Source: Erythrobacter sp.
Lineage (GTDB): Bacteria > Pseudomonadota > Alphaproteobacteria > Sphingomonadales > Sphingomonadaceae
Direction of reading: 5' to 3'
DNA: 64,000 nucleotides
Assembly (NCBI GenBank): GCA_019739335.1
Contig: CP073261.1
Coordinates: forward strand, 2,036,001-2,100,000
Program-made: the position numbers and the translations under genes
Notes under the pieces: generated by a model
The model's database searches: none
Told to the model about the DNA's origin: nothing
Seen by the model: only the letters and a program-made list of their open reading frames with translations
In this document: one piece after another, positions 1-10,179 of the stretch
Layout of the letters: each line of letters opens with the position of its first letter
Numbering within the stretch: the stretch's first letter is position 1

Positions 1-1508
1 ATCAGCACGCCCACGATCATCAGGCCGATGGAATAGGGCAGCATCGTTGCGGCCAGCGATCCGAGGCCGAAATCGCTCTGCCAGCGCTGGCAGAAGATCA
101 GGATCAGCGGGAAGTAAACCATCAGCGGGGTGATGATGTTGGTCGCACTGTCGCCCACGCGATACGCCGCCGTTGCCATTTCCGGCGAAATGCCCAGCAG
201 CATCAGCATCGGCACCAGCACCGGAGCGAGCAGCGCCCACTTGGCGCTGGCCGAACCCACGAACAGGTTGAGCAGGGCTGCCACAATCACGATTGCGCCG
301 AGCAGTGCCCAGGCCGGGAGGCCCAGGCCGCCGAGGAAATCCGCGCCGTTCACGGCGAGGATCAGGCCAAGGTTGGACCAGGCGAACATCGCCACGAAAT
401 GCGCGGCGGCGAAGGCGAGGACGAGGTAATAGGCCATGTCGCCCATCGAACCGGACATCATCTTCACCAGATCGCGATGATCGCCGATCACTCCAGCGCC
501 CTTGCCGTAGGCCCAGCCCGCCAGCAGGAAGAGCAGGAAAAAGCCGCCGACCAGGCTCTGGTAGAACGGTGTCAGCTGCGCTTCGGCACTGGCGGTCTCG
601 TCAATCAGCGGAGTGCCGGGGCCGAAGGTGAACAGCCCCCACAGCGCGCAGACGGCAAGCACGGCAAGCCCGGCCCATTTGAGGCCCTTCTTTTCGCCGA
701 AGGTAAGCGCGCGGTCCTGCTGTTCGTCATCAGCCGGGCGACCGGCCATCGCGGGGTTCCAGGTGCCGAGGCGCGGTTCGATCATCCGGTCGGTCACGAA
801 CCAGATGACCGGCAGGAAAATGAAGGTCATCCCGGCGATGAAATACCAGTTGCCCGCGATATTGGCGGTAAAATCTCCGAACACGGTCTCCACGGCCGCC
901 TCGGTAATGCCGAACAGCAATGCATCGAGCTGACCGGGAACGAGATTGGCGGAAAAGCCGCCCGAAACCCCGGCGAAGGCTGCTGCGATCCCTGCAATCG
1001 GATGGCGCCCGGCGGCGTGGAAGATGATGCCCGCCAGCGGAATCAGCACGACATATGCCGCATCGGCAGCAAGGTTGCCGATCATTCCGACCAGCACCAC
1101 GATCGGGGTCAGTAGCGTCTTGGGGGCATTGCGAACGCCCGCGCGCATCGCGGTGCCGAACAGGCCGGACCGTTCCGCCACGCCCGCTCCCAGCATCACC
1201 ACCAGCACATAGCCGAGCGGATGGAAGTGAGTGAATGTGGCGGGCATTTCCACCCACAGCCGGGCGATGTTCTCCGCGCTCAGCAAGCTGACGGCATCGA
1301 TCACCCGGTTGGTGCCGGTCGCCTCGTCGATTTCCACCGGATGGGCGGCGGACAGACCGGCAAGGCTGGCCACGATCGAGATCACCACCAGGATAGCGAT
1401 CAGCCAGAAGAACAGGAAAACCGGATCGGGCAGCTTGTTGCCCGTGCGTTCGATATAGCCCAGAAAGCCCTTCTGCGGCTGGGGCGGGGTGGCGGCAGTT
1501 TCGTTCAT
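1..1508 (-). CDS. AbgT family transporter (C-terminus cut by window edge)
   Basis: The reverse strand from the ATG at 1508 encodes at least 502 residues of a polytopic membrane protein and runs off the left edge. The start (MNETAATPPQPQKGFLGYIE) followed by KLPDPVFLFFWL is typical of the AbgT family. Members import p-aminobenzoyl-glutamate or export antimetabolites such as sulfonamides, driven by the proton gradient. Further family-like segments are GVSGGFSANL, about residue 195, and the SATNIITPLMVYFPLIL segment near the window edge, which forms part of the transport core. It stands alone, divergent from the site-2 protease gene, so the context does not show the substrate. Assignment to AbgT is firm; the direction and cargo are not known. 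Confidence 0.9.
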   Translation of the reverse strand, partial: MNETAATPPQPQKGFLGYIERTGNKLPDPVFLFFWLIAILVVISIVASLAGLSAAHPVEIDEATGTNRVIDAVSLLSAENIARLWVEMPATFTHFHPLGYVLVVMLGAGVAERSGLFGTAMRAGVRNAPKTLLTPIVVLVGMIGNLAADAAYVVLIPLAGIIFHAAGRHPIAGIAAAFAGVSGGFSANLVPGQLDALLFGITEAAVETVFGDFTANIAGNWYFIAGMTFIFLPVIWFVTDRMIEPRLGTWNPAMAGRPADDEQQDRALTFGEKKGLKWAGLAVLAVCALWGLFTFGPGTPLIDETASAEAQLTPFYQSLVGGFFLLFLLAGWAYGKGAGVIGDHRDLVKMMSGSMGDMAYYLVLAFAAAHFVAMFAWSNLGLILAVNGADFLGGLGLPAWALLGAIVIVAALLNLFVGSASAKWALLAPVLVPMLMLLGISPEMATAAYRVGDSATNIITPLMVYFPLILIFCQRWQSDFGLGSLAATMLPYSIGLMIVGVL

Positions 1509-1605
1509 GTGCGAATTCCTGTCGGCAATTGAGATCGATCTGGCGTAACACGCGCAGCGGCGTAGGTCTTTACCGCCGCAGACGCATTCCCCATCTAGGA
1601 CGATA

Positions 1606-2292
1606 ATGACCGATACGCTTCTTCTCGCAAGCATCCTGATCCCTTGCTTAATCGTCGCCATTGTTTTTCATGAGGTCGCCCATGGCTGGACCGCGCTGAT
1701 GCTGGGCGATCCCACCGCGCAGGAGCAGCGGCGATTGAGCCTCAACCCCCTGCGGCATGTGGACCCTATCGGCACACTGTTGGTGCCGGGTGGGCTGGCA
1801 CTGGCGGGATTGCCGGTGTTCGGCTGGGCCAAGCCAGTGCCGGTAAACAAGTGGCGACTCAAAAATCCGCGCTTCGGGATGATGGCAGTTGCGGCGGCGG
1901 GGCCAGGGACCAATTTTGTCCTGGCGCTGATGGGCGCGGTAGGGCTGGGCCTGTTCGCCGCATCGGTCGATCCCTTTTCGCCAAGCGATCCCGGCGTGAT
2001 CCCCACCGCCTTTGCCTATTTCATCTCGATCAACCTGTTCCTCGCGCTGTTCAACCTGCTCCCGATCCCGCCGTTCGATGGCAGCCACGTAATCGAAGGC
2101 CTGCTGCCGCGAAGTGCCGCGCGCGCCTATGACAAGCTGCGGCCGCTGGGCTTTCCGCTGCTGTTCGTGCTGCTGGTGATCCTGCCCTATCTGTTCCCCG
2201 GACTCGGCATTGTCGAGAAGGTGGTCCTGCCGCCGGTGCAGTGGGCGATGGAGCAGTATCTGGCGCTGGCCGGGTGGATCGCCGGTGCCTGA
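1606..2292 (+). CDS. Site-2 protease family (M50) membrane metalloprotease
   Basis: A 228-residue multi-pass membrane protein. The zinc motif HEVAH lies at residues 22-26 in the first membrane segment. The third zinc ligand is in LLPIPPFDGS, with the Asp at about 158; most relatives have DGG here. These are the hallmarks of intramembrane metalloproteases of the site-2 (M50) family, compact form without a PDZ domain. The stop overlaps the GTG start of truB by 8 bp, so the two are probably co-translated, and the truB-rpsO-pnp order follows. The substrate is unknown; compact family members in this position are usually annotated only as site-2 protease family protein. Confidence 0.92.
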   Translation: MTDTLLLASILIPCLIVAIVFHEVAHGWTALMLGDPTAQEQRRLSLNPLRHVDPIGTLLVPGGLALAGLPVFGWAKPVPVNKWRLKNPRFGMMAVAAAGPGTNFVLALMGAVGLGLFAASVDPFSPSDPGVIPTAFAYFISINLFLALFNLLPIPPFDGSHVIEGLLPRSAARAYDKLRPLGFPLLFVLLVILPYLFPGLGIVEKVVLPPVQWAMEQYLALAGWIAGA

Positions 2293-3292
2293 GCCTTTCC
2301 CGCCCCAATATCCACCTCCACGCCCAGGACCCCACGGCTGGCTGATCCTCGACAAACCGCGCGGGCTTGGCTCGACCCAGGGAGTGGGTGCGGTCAAGCG
2401 GGTGTTGCGTGAGGCTGGGTTCGGCAAGGTCAAGGTCGGCCACGGCGGCACGCTCGATCCGCTGGCCGAAGGCGTCCTGCCGATTGCGCTGGGGGAGGCG
2501 ACCAAGCTGGCCGGGCGGATGCTCGATTCCGACAAGGTCTACGAATTCACGATCCAGTTCGGCGAAGAGACCGCCACGCTCGATACCGAAGGTGAGGTCG
2601 TCGCCCGGTCGGACCGCCGCCCGCCACTGGCTGCCATTGCGGCGATCTGTGCACATTTTTCCGGCGAGATCGAACAGATTCCACCCAAGTATTCGGCGCT
2701 TAAAGTGGACGGCAAGCGCGCCTACGATCTGGCGCGGGCGGGGCAGGAGGTCGAGCTGGAGACCCGGCGGGTCACCATCCACTCACTCGAATTCCTCGGC
2801 CCCGACCTGTCGGCGCTGGGCGTTTCCGCTTTCGATACGGTGCTCGGGCGCCCCGATCCCTACGATCCGCAGGCGCCGCTCGAACTGGCGGACAGCGTCA
2901 CCCTGGTCGCCCACGTCTCCAAAGGCACCTATATCCGCAGCCTTGCCCGCGACATTGCCTATGCCCTTGGAACCGTGGGCCATGTTACTTATCTACGGCG
3001 CACCAAGGCTGGTCCGTTCACTGAAGCACAGGCGATTTCGCTGGACATGCTGAACGAAATCGGTAAGGGCGCGCCACTTCAAGACCACCTCCTGCCGCTG
3101 GAGGCGGGGCTGGACGGTATCCCGGCTCTCGCACTCGATCAGACAAGCGCGCAGGCGGCCCGACAGGGCCGGGTCGTTTCTGATCTGCCCCATTCCGACG
3201 GGCTTTACCTTGCCAAGCTGGACGATGTTCCGGTGGCGCTGGTGGAAGTGGCCGCGGGCACGATGACAATCGTGCGGGGTTTCAATTGCTGA
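2285..3292 (+). CDS. truB: tRNA pseudouridine(55) synthase TruB
   Basis: Converts U55 of the T-loop of tRNAs to pseudouridine. The GTG at 2285 is chosen as start: it gives a 335-residue protein whose catalytic block [10 protein letters not shown] begins at about residue 18, and it overlaps the preceding stop, whereas an extension to 2210 would be unusually Arg/Trp-rich. The catalytic Asp is in [11 protein letters not shown] (Asp58). Other family blocks are [33 protein letters not shown] and [12 protein letters not shown]. It lies between the site-2 protease gene and rpsO, the usual alphaproteobacterial order. Confidence 0.97.
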   Translation: MPEPFPPQYPPPRPGPHGWLILDKPRGLGSTQGVGAVKRVLREAGFGKVKVGHGGTLDPLAEGVLPIALGEATKLAGRMLDSDKVYEFTIQFGEETATLDTEGEVVARSDRRPPLAAIAAICAHFSGEIEQIPPKYSALKVDGKRAYDLARAGQEVELETRRVTIHSLEFLGPDLSALGVSAFDTVLGRPDPYDPQAPLELADSVTLVAHVSKGTYIRSLARDIAYALGTVGHVTYLRRTKAGPFTEAQAISLDMLNEIGKGAPLQDHLLPLEAGLDGIPALALDQTSAQAARQGRVVSDLPHSDGLYLAKLDDVPVALVEVAAGTMTIVRGFNC

Positions 3293-3317
3293 GGATACTG
3301 CGAAAGGTTTGATTACA

Positions 3318-3587
3318 ATGACGATTACCGCAGAACGCAAGCAGGAAGTTATTGCCGACAACGCCCAGACCAAGGGCGACACCGGTTCCCCCGAAGTGCA
3401 GGTCGCGATCCTGACCGAACGGATCCGCAATCTTACCGATCACTTCAAGGAAAACCACAAGGATAACCATTCCCGCCGTGGCCTGCTGAAGATGGTCAAC
3501 AAGCGCCGCAGCCTGCTGGCCTACCTGAAGAAGGAAGACCTGGCGCGGTATAACGCGCTGATCCAGAAGCTGGGTCTGCGCAAGTAA
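3318..3587 (+). CDS. rpsO: 30S ribosomal protein S15
   Basis: An 89-residue ribosomal protein, the normal length for S15, which binds the central domain of 16S rRNA. The signature [16 protein letters not shown] and the [21 protein letters not shown] block are both present. ATG 3318 is preferred over the in-frame TTG at 3309 because GAAAGG at 3302-3307 is well placed for it. It sits between truB and pnp as in most proteobacteria, and is followed by a strong hairpin. Confidence 0.98.
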   Translation: MTITAERKQEVIADNAQTKGDTGSPEVQVAILTERIRNLTDHFKENHKDNHSRRGLLKMVNKRRSLLAYLKKEDLARYNALIQKLGLRK

Positions 3588-3595
3588 GAGTTTCT

Positions 3596-3626
3596 CGAAG
3601 GGGCGGCCCACTCGGTCGCCCCTTCG
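3596..3626 (+). terminator. Hairpin between rpsO and pnp
   Basis: A perfect 10-bp stem (CGAAGGGGCG pairing with CGCCCCTTCG) around an 11-nt loop begins about 8 nt after the rpsO stop. No T-run follows, so it may be a partial terminator or an RNA-processing hairpin. In E. coli the rpsO-pnp interval carries processing and autoregulatory hairpins; the same role here is inference. Confidence 0.6.
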
Positions 3627-3784
3627 TACATCGGCATGTCGCAATGGCGTGCCAACACCCGGCATCCTTCGCATTTCGGTGAAGGGGCCCTGGGGCCAGC
3701 AAGGCCCTGCACCGGACCGGGACGGACTCCCCGGAAAAGCAGGCCCCGCGCAGCAATATGGCTCGCGGGTCAGAAGGAAAATCA

Positions 3785-6115
3785 ATGTTCGACACGAAAA
3801 CTGTATCGCTGGAGTGGGGCGGCAAGACCCTCACTCTGGAAACCGGCCGTATTGCCCGTCAGGCTGACGGCGCCGTTCTGGCCACCTATGGCGAAACCGT
3901 GGTGCTCTGCGCCGTGACCGCCGCCAAGTCTGTGAAGGAAGGGCAGGATTTCTTCCCGCTCACCGTTCACTATCAGGAAAAGTTCTCCTCCGCCGGCCGT
4001 ATCCCCGGCGGTTTCTTCAAGCGTGAACGCGGCGCGACCGAAAAGGAAACGCTCACCAGCCGCCTGATCGATCGCCCGGTCCGTCCGCTGTTTCCCGAAG
4101 GTTTCTATAACGAAATCAACGTGATCTGCCAGGTTCTCAGCTACGACGGTGAGACCGAGCCGGATGTGGTGGCGATGATCGCTGCTTCGGCCGCGCTGAC
4201 GATTTCGGGCGTGCCCTTCATGGGCCCGATCGGTGCCTGCCGCGTGGGTTATGAAGACGGCGAATACACGCTCAATCCGGCACAGGCTACTGCCGCCAAT
4301 GGCGCGCTCGACCTGATTGTTGCCGCCACCGGCAATGCCGTAATGATGGTCGAATCCGAAGCCAAGGAGCTTTCGGAAGAAGTCATGCTCGGCGCGGTGC
4401 TGTTCGCCCATGACGAGATCAAGAAGGTCGTCGGCGCGATCGTGGAACTGGCCGAACAGGCTGCCAAGGCTCCGTGGACGATCGCTACCAGCGATAACTC
4501 CGCCATGAAGGCCGAGATCAAGGGACTGATCGGCGAAGACGTGGCCAAGGCCTACGCCACCACCGACAAGTCGGCTCGCCGCGAAGCTCTGGATGTAGCC
4601 CGTGACAAGGTGAAGGCGCACTATTCCGATCAGGACGGCCAGACCGTCATGACCGCGATCAAGCTGACCAAGAAAGTCGAAGCCGACGTTGTGCGTGGCG
4701 CCATCCTCAAGGACGGCACCCGCATCGACGGACGCAAGACCGATCAGGTTCGCCCGATCGAGGCAATCGTCGGCTTCCTGCCGCGTGCGCACGGTTCCTC
4801 GCTGTTCACGCGTGGTGAAACGCAGGCTATCTGCACCACTACGCTGGGCACCAAGGATGCCGAGCAGATGATCGACGGGCTGGAAGGCCTGACCTATTCG
4901 AACTTCATGCTGCACTACAACTTCCCCCCATATTCGGTGGGTGAAGTGGGCCGTTTCGGCGCTCCCTCGCGCCGCGATATCGGTCACGGCAAGCTGGCAT
5001 GGCGCGCGCTGCGTGCGGTGCTGCCGACCAAGGAAGATTTCCCCTATACCATCCGTGTCCTGTCCGACATCACCGAGTCGAACGGCTCGAGCTCGATGGC
5101 GACGGTCTGCGGTGGCTGCCTGTCGATGATGGACGCCGGCGTGCCGGTGACCCGTCCGGTTTCGGGCATTGCCATGGGGCTGATCCTCGAAGGTGACGAT
5201 TTCACCGTGCTGTCCGACATCCTGGGTGACGAAGATCACCTTGGTGACATGGACTTCAAGGTAGCCGGGACGTCCGAAGGCATCACCACGATGCAGATGG
5301 ACATCAAGGTGGCCGGGATTACCCGCGAAATCTTCGAAGCGGCGCTCAATCAGGCCAAGGCCGGTCGCGCGCACATCCTGGGCGAAATGACCAAGGCGCT
5401 GGGCTCTGCCCGCACCGAGCTTTCCGCCCATGCCCCGCGCATCGAGACCATGCAGATCGACAAGGCAAAGATCCGCGACGTGATCGGCACCGGCGGCAAG
5501 GTGATCCGCGAAATCGTGGCCGAAACCGGCGCGAAGGTGGACATCGATGACGAAGGACTGATCAAGATCAGCTCTTCCGACATCAGCCAGATCGAAGCTG
5601 CCCGCAAGTGGATCAGTGGGATCGTGGAAGAAGCCGAAGTCGGCAAGATCTACGACGGCAAGGTCGTCAACATCGTCGATTTCGGCGCTTTCGTGAACTT
5701 CATGGGCGGCAAGGACGGTCTCGTCCACGTGTCCGAAATGAAGAACGAGCGGGTCGAGAAGCCGACCGATGTCGTCTCCGAAGGCATGGAAGTGAAGGTC
5801 AAGGTGCTCGAGATCGACCAGCGCGGCAAGGTCCGCCTGTCGATGCGCGTCGTCGATCAGGAAACCGGTGCCGAGCTGGAAGACACCCGCCCAGCGCGTG
5901 AACCGCGCGAAGGTGGTGATCGTGGCCCGCGTAGCGGCGGCGGTGACCGCGGTGACCGTCGCGGCCCGCGCAGCGGTGGCGGCGGTGGTGGTGGCCGTGA
6001 CCGTGGCCCGCGTGGCGGCGGTGATCGTGATCGCGGCCCGCGTCGTGAGCGTGAAGGCGGCGGCGACCAGGGCGGCAGTGCCGACCACATGCCCGCGTTC
6101 CTGAAGGACGACTGA
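3785..6115 (+). CDS. pnp: Polyribonucleotide nucleotidyltransferase (PNPase)
   Basis: Phosphorolytic 3'-5' exoribonuclease of the RNA degradosome, 776 residues. The start [16 protein letters not shown] at 3785 has GAAGG about 7 nt upstream; an in-frame extension to 3758 lacks support. In order: the first RNase PH core ([27 protein letters not shown]), the helical linker, the second core ([14 protein letters not shown], the catalytic region), a KH domain ([15 protein letters not shown], about residues 555-610) and an S1 domain ([17 protein letters not shown], about 620-690). The final ~70 residues are an Arg/Gly/Asp-rich tail typical of alphaproteobacterial PNPases, probably for RNA or RNase E contact. 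Confidence 0.98.
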   Translation: MFDTKTVSLEWGGKTLTLETGRIARQADGAVLATYGETVVLCAVTAAKSVKEGQDFFPLTVHYQEKFSSAGRIPGGFFKRERGATEKETLTSRLIDRPVRPLFPEGFYNEINVICQVLSYDGETEPDVVAMIAASAALTISGVPFMGPIGACRVGYEDGEYTLNPAQATAANGALDLIVAATGNAVMMVESEAKELSEEVMLGAVLFAHDEIKKVVGAIVELAEQAAKAPWTIATSDNSAMKAEIKGLIGEDVAKAYATTDKSARREALDVARDKVKAHYSDQDGQTVMTAIKLTKKVEADVVRGAILKDGTRIDGRKTDQVRPIEAIVGFLPRAHGSSLFTRGETQAICTTTLGTKDAEQMIDGLEGLTYSNFMLHYNFPPYSVGEVGRFGAPSRRDIGHGKLAWRALRAVLPTKEDFPYTIRVLSDITESNGSSSMATVCGGCLSMMDAGVPVTRPVSGIAMGLILEGDDFTVLSDILGDEDHLGDMDFKVAGTSEGITTMQMDIKVAGITREIFEAALNQAKAGRAHILGEMTKALGSARTELSAHAPRIETMQIDKAKIRDVIGTGGKVIREIVAETGAKVDIDDEGLIKISSSDISQIEAARKWISGIVEEAEVGKIYDGKVVNIVDFGAFVNFMGGKDGLVHVSEMKNERVEKPTDVVSEGMEVKVKVLEIDQRGKVRLSMRVVDQETGAELEDTRPAREPREGGDRGPRSGGGDRGDRRGPRSGGGGGGGRDRGPRGGGDRDRGPRREREGGGDQGGSADHMPAFLKDD

Positions 6116-6137
6116 GCCCTTCGGCAATGTAATCAGG

Positions 6138-6163
6138 AAGGGCCGCGAGCAATCGCGGCCCTT
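6138..6163 (+). terminator. Terminator after pnp
   Basis: An 11-bp stem AAGGGCCGCGA pairing with TCGCGGCCCTT around a 4-nt loop, followed by a short T-rich stretch, starts about 22 nt after the pnp stop. It ends only 20 bp before the next ATG, so some read-through into the following gene is possible. Confidence 0.8.
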
Positions 6164-6183
6164 TCCATTTGAAGGACCTTAAG

Positions 6184-6867
6184 ATGCTGCCCCGCCACGA
6201 AATCGCCACTGCCCAAATCCCCGGCGGAGATACCCTGACGCTCGTCAGCCACGGGCGCGACTTCATCATCATGCTTGGCCGCGACGAGCTGATGGGCACG
6301 CGGATGCAGTTCAGCGAGGAGCAGTTGGCGCAGCTGACGCTCGAACGGCTGCAGGTGCCCGCGCCGCGCGTGCTGATCGGCGGCTATGGCATGGGCTTCA
6401 CCTTCCGCGCCGCGCTCGCTGCCCTGCCGCCGGAGGGCCGGGTGGTGGTGGCCGAAGTGGTGCCGGAAATCCTCGACTGGGCAAAAGGGCCGCTGGCGGA
6501 GCTGACCGGCGACAGCCTGAATGATCCACGCGGCGAAGTCGTGATCGCCGATGTGGCTGCGCTGGTGGACGATGCGGTTGACGGCACCACCCCGTTCTTC
6601 GACGCGATCCTGATGGATGTTGACAACGGCCCCGACGGGATCGTGCGCGAGGGCAACGAACGGCTCTACACCCGCACCGGCATTGCCCGGATGCGCGAGG
6701 CGCTGACCGTCGGCGGGGTGCTGGCGATCTGGTCCGCTGCGCCCGATCACAAGTTCACCGGCAGGCTGAAGGATGCCGGGCTCGAAGTGGACGTGCAGCG
6801 CGTCCGCGCCCGGCCCAACAACAAGGGCCCGCAGCACACGATCTGGTTCGCCCGCCGCGTTCGTTGA
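6184..6867 (+). CDS. Spermidine-synthase-like protein (class I SAM fold)
   Basis: A 227-residue protein with a Rossmann-type aminopropyl/methyltransferase fold. Visible motifs are the nucleotide-binding loop VLIGGYGMGFTFRAAL (about residue 63), the acidic end of strand 2 in VVAEVVPEIL, and FFDAILMDVDNGPDG, which matches the spermidine-synthase pattern around the strand-4 Asp. The N-terminal beta tetramerisation region of true SpeE is reduced, so these short homologues are usually annotated spermidine synthase family without proven polyamine activity. ATG 6184 is chosen over the TTG at 6169 because GAAGGA lies 8 bp upstream. Confidence 0.75.
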   Translation: MLPRHEIATAQIPGGDTLTLVSHGRDFIIMLGRDELMGTRMQFSEEQLAQLTLERLQVPAPRVLIGGYGMGFTFRAALAALPPEGRVVVAEVVPEILDWAKGPLAELTGDSLNDPRGEVVIADVAALVDDAVDGTTPFFDAILMDVDNGPDGIVREGNERLYTRTGIARMREALTVGGVLAIWSAAPDHKFTGRLKDAGLEVDVQRVRARPNNKGPQHTIWFARRVR

Positions 6868-6935
6868 CTTTGCCCTCTTCCCTCTTGCGCGCCGGATGAT
6901 AGGAGTTCGGACAAACGCAACACGGGAGAGGGACA

Positions 6936-8000
6936 ATGAACAACGAAGCGATCGATTTCGCCAAGGTCGAAGCCATGGCAGGCACGGTGGTCGGCCATGT
7001 CGCCGGCGCGGTCAGCCTGATGATGGCCTATCTCGGCGACCAGGCTGGCGTGTTTGCGGCGATGGACGGCGAAGGGCCGATGGCGCTGGAGCAGCTTGCT
7101 GCCAAGACCGGGCTGGAGCCGAAGTACCTGCGCGAATGGCTCGGTTCGGTGTCGGCGGCAGGTTACGTCACATTCAATCCGGCGGCGGAAACCTTCGAAC
7201 TCACCGCCGAACAGGCGCTGGTGTTTTCGCGCGAAGGCCAGCCCGCCTGCATGCAGGGCTTCATTCAATCAATTGTGGCGCAGTATGAGATGCACGAAAA
7301 GGCCGTGCAGGTGTTCAAATCGGGCGAAGGGCGCCCGTGGTCCGAGCATTCGCAATGCATGTTCTGCGGCGTCGATCGCTTCTTCCGCCCCGGCTATGCG
7401 GCCAACCTGATCCCGTCCTGGCTGCCCGCGCTGGACGGCGTGACCGACCGGCTGGCAGCAGGCGCGAAGGTGGCGGACATCGGCTGCGGTTATGGCACTT
7501 CCACCATCCTGATGGCGAAGGAATATCCGGCCTCCACCTTCGTCGGCTACGATTTCCACGAACCCTCGATCGCCAAGGCCCGCGAGCGGGCGGCGGAGGA
7601 GGGGCTGGGCAATGTCAGCTTCGAAGTGGCGCGGGCGCAGGACTATCCGGGCGGCGATTTCGATTTCGCCTGCATTTTCGATGCCTTGCACGACATGGGC
7701 GATCCGGTGGGCGCGGCGCGGCATATCCGGGAATCGCTGAAACCAGACGGGGTGTTCATGGTGGTCGAGCCGAACGCGGGGGACTCGATGGCCGAGAACA
7801 TGCACCCGATGGGGCAGATTTTCTACGGCTTCTCCTGCATGGCCTGCGTCCCTGCGTCGCTGGCGCAGGAAGTCGGACTGGGGCTAGGCGCGCAGGCGGG
7901 GCAGGCGCGGCTGACGCAGGTACTGAACGAGGCCGGGTTCACCCAAGTGCGCCGTGCCACCGAGACACCCTCCAACATGGTGCTGGAGGTCCGGGCCTAG
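6936..8000 (+). CDS. Class I SAM-dependent methyltransferase with N-terminal winged helix
   Basis: 354 residues. The first ~95 form a winged-helix dimerisation domain (ALEQLAAKTGLEPKYLREWL) as in Rv2258c-like and plant O-methyltransferase-like enzymes. Residues ~175-300 are the methyltransferase core with the SAM loop VADIGCGYGTST, the acidic FVGYDFHEPSI, and FDFACIFDALHDMGDP at motif III. The substrate cannot be told from the sequence. A good Shine-Dalgarno (GGGAGAGGG) precedes the start. Its stop overlaps the convergent DUF1993 gene by 4 bp. Confidence 0.88.
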   Translation: MNNEAIDFAKVEAMAGTVVGHVAGAVSLMMAYLGDQAGVFAAMDGEGPMALEQLAAKTGLEPKYLREWLGSVSAAGYVTFNPAAETFELTAEQALVFSREGQPACMQGFIQSIVAQYEMHEKAVQVFKSGEGRPWSEHSQCMFCGVDRFFRPGYAANLIPSWLPALDGVTDRLAAGAKVADIGCGYGTSTILMAKEYPASTFVGYDFHEPSIAKARERAAEEGLGNVSFEVARAQDYPGGDFDFACIFDALHDMGDPVGAARHIRESLKPDGVFMVVEPNAGDSMAENMHPMGQIFYGFSCMACVPASLAQEVGLGLGAQAGQARLTQVLNEAGFTQVRRATETPSNMVLEVRA

Positions 8001-8515
8001 CCTTGCTTCAGCCTTAGTGGTCCCATGAAGTCCAGTTTGCCAACCTTCAGCCCGCGCGAGCGCAGGATGCCGTAGGCCGTGCTGGCGTGAAAATAGAAGT
8101 TGGGCTGGCTGAAGCTGAGCAGGAAATCCTCGCTGGCGAACGGCAGGTCGATGTCACGGGGCGGGAAGACGAAATGTGTTTCGCCGCCGATGAAGCTGTC
8201 CACCTCGCCTTTCGACAGCCCCCGCAGTGTATTTTCCGCCGCGCCGAGATTCAGCCGCATCGCTTCGAGCGAGCGCGCAGGGTCGCTCATGTCTGGCGTA
8301 AACTGGCCTTTGCGCACGCCCTCGATCGCGCCGACGGAATGCACCACCATGCTTTTGACCTGATAGGCGAAGGGGAACATGTCTTCGATCAATTTGGCAT
8401 CCGCCAGTTCCTCTTCTGCGGTGCCACAACCCTTGCACTTCTCGATCCAGCCTTGTCCGGCGACCAGAATCTGGATCATCGAAGGAACGACTGCTTCGTA
8501 TAGCGAAAAGGACAT
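7997..8515 (-). CDS. DUF1993 family protein
   Basis: A 172-residue soluble protein starting MSFSLYEAVVPSMIQIL at 8515; upstream in-frame sequence is not family-like. FPFAYQVKSMVVHSVGAIEG and LPNFYFHASTAYGILRSRG-type sequence (here SQPNFYFHASTAYGILR) are characteristic of DUF1993, a helical-bundle family related to the DinB fold, with conserved His residues that may bind metal. Function is unknown. It is convergent with the methyltransferase gene and divergent from the MFS gene. Confidence 0.88.
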   Translation of the reverse strand: MSFSLYEAVVPSMIQILVAGQGWIEKCKGCGTAEEELADAKLIEDMFPFAYQVKSMVVHSVGAIEGVRKGQFTPDMSDPARSLEAMRLNLGAAENTLRGLSKGEVDSFIGGETHFVFPPRDIDLPFASEDFLLSFSQPNFYFHASTAYGILRSRGLKVGKLDFMGPLRLKQG

Positions 8516-8650
8516 GGCGATTTTCTCCAACAGGTGACGCGCGCACAGGCTGGCAGTGCATCGAGCTGGGATCAAGCGCCAGGCTTCTGCTTTGTTCGTG
8601 GACATTCGTGCGCCCGCTGGCATGGTACGCCGCAAAGGGAGCGGGTTCGC

Positions 8651-10015
8651 ATGGCCACCAATTTCAGCGCCGGATCTGGCGCGCGGATGACATTTACCGC
8701 TGCGCTCGATGCGCAGAAGACCAAACCACTGCAATGGATGATCGTCTTCACCTGCATGCTGGTCCTGGTGGCGGAAGGGATGGACCTGCAATTGCTGGGG
8801 GTGCTCGCGCCCAAGGTGATAGACGCCTTCGGGATCACCCGTTCGACCTTCGGGATCGCCAACAGCGCGGCGCTGATCGGGTTCGGCCTCGGCGCGTTCC
8901 TGGGCGGGTTGATGGGGGACCGGATCGGTCGGCGCTGGACGCTGGTGATTTCGTCGATCCTGTTTTCGCTCGCCACCGTGGGCGCATCGTTCGCCACCGA
9001 CGTGTGGCAGCTCGGATTCTGGCGACTGGTCAGCGGGCTGGGCTTCGGCGCGGCCTATTCAAATGCGCTGTCGATGGCGAACGAATGGTTGCCGGTGCGC
9101 TGGCGCCCGGTGGCGGTGAGTACACTGGCTGTCGGGACTCCGCTCGGAGGATCGATCGTCGCCTGGTTCGCGCCCGATCTCGAAGCCCGGTACGGCTGGG
9201 ACGGAACCTTCCTGATCGTCGGTGCGGCTACGATTACTGTGGTGATTGCAGTGCTGCTCGTACTGCGGGACAGCCCGTCCTTTCTGATGGCGCGCGGGAA
9301 ACAGGAGCAGGCACAGAAGAATGCTCGGCTGGTGCTCGACTACGAGGTCGACCTTGAAGTCGAACGCGACGCGCAGGAGACCGCGGGCGGACCGGTGATC
9401 GGTCTCACGCACCGCAGCATCTGGCGGCTCAACATCGGCATCTCGCTGGCCTTTGCCGCTGCCACCATGGTTGCCTATGGTATTCTCAGCTGGGGGACCA
9501 CTTTCCTTACCTCCGCCAATTTCACCTTCGAGGAAGCCAGCTTTGCGATCTGGCTAGCGGGAATCAGTTCGATGGTGGGCTCCGTAATAGTGGGCCTGGT
9601 GGTGCGCCAGTTTGGTTCCAAGGTGGTCATGGCAACGTTGAGCGTGGTGATGGCGCTGTGGATGTTTTCCATCGGCTGGACCATCGAAGGCCTGCCGCCG
9701 GTGCTCGACGCAGGACAGAAGACTTTCGTGATCTGGCTGGTAGGGCTGTCGGGGGCCGCGTTCAGCGCCTCCATCGCCGCCATGTATGTGATGATGGCTT
9801 TCGGTTATCCGCAGGCCTGCCGCGCGGCGGGGATGGGGCTGGGCATCCTGATGAGCCGCTTCGGGGCGATCTCGGCCACCGGTTTTGGCGGAGCATTGCT
9901 CGATTTCGGTGGTGACAGTACTTGGCCCTTCTTCGGCGTGCTGGTTGGAGTGTCGCTGCTGGTTTCGGCGGCTGCCTTTGTGGTTGATAGGCACGTGCCG
10001 CCTTTGAAGGGATGA
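8651..10015 (+). CDS. MFS transporter, aromatic-acid:H+ symporter type
   Basis: A 454-residue, 12-helix major facilitator protein. ATG 8651 (MATNFSAGSG) has AAAGGGAG about 10 nt upstream and is preferred over an in-frame extension to 8534. The loop 2-3 signature GGLMGDRIGRRWTL and the early DLQLLGVLAP region match the aromatic acid:H+ symporter (AAHS) group, whose members import benzoate-, 4-hydroxybenzoate- or protocatechuate-like acids. No catabolic gene adjoins it, so the cargo is open. The downstream gene is a LuxR regulator, transcribed in the same direction after a 164-bp gap. Confidence 0.87.
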   Translation: MATNFSAGSGARMTFTAALDAQKTKPLQWMIVFTCMLVLVAEGMDLQLLGVLAPKVIDAFGITRSTFGIANSAALIGFGLGAFLGGLMGDRIGRRWTLVISSILFSLATVGASFATDVWQLGFWRLVSGLGFGAAYSNALSMANEWLPVRWRPVAVSTLAVGTPLGGSIVAWFAPDLEARYGWDGTFLIVGAATITVVIAVLLVLRDSPSFLMARGKQEQAQKNARLVLDYEVDLEVERDAQETAGGPVIGLTHRSIWRLNIGISLAFAAATMVAYGILSWGTTFLTSANFTFEEASFAIWLAGISSMVGSVIVGLVVRQFGSKVVMATLSVVMALWMFSIGWTIEGLPPVLDAGQKTFVIWLVGLSGAAFSASIAAMYVMMAFGYPQACRAAGMGLGILMSRFGAISATGFGGALLDFGGDSTWPFFGVLVGVSLLVSAAAFVVDRHVPPLKG

Positions 10016-10179
10016 TTCGCTTTCCAGCCACCGCAATTTAGTAAGATTATTTCAAGACTTGGGTGTCGCGTTTGCCGGATGTTGTGAGCTGTGGCATTAT
10101 GCAGCTTCGCAGCCCGTCGCAACACCGGGGATAGCCGTTCAACAAGGGTCGCATCGACACCAATGTGGGTGGATTGCCG

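Noticed and set aside
3782..6127. 781-codon reverse-strand frame across pnp
   Set aside because: The forward frame is unmistakable PNPase with all domains; the reverse frame is His/Asp/Arg-rich shadow sequence.
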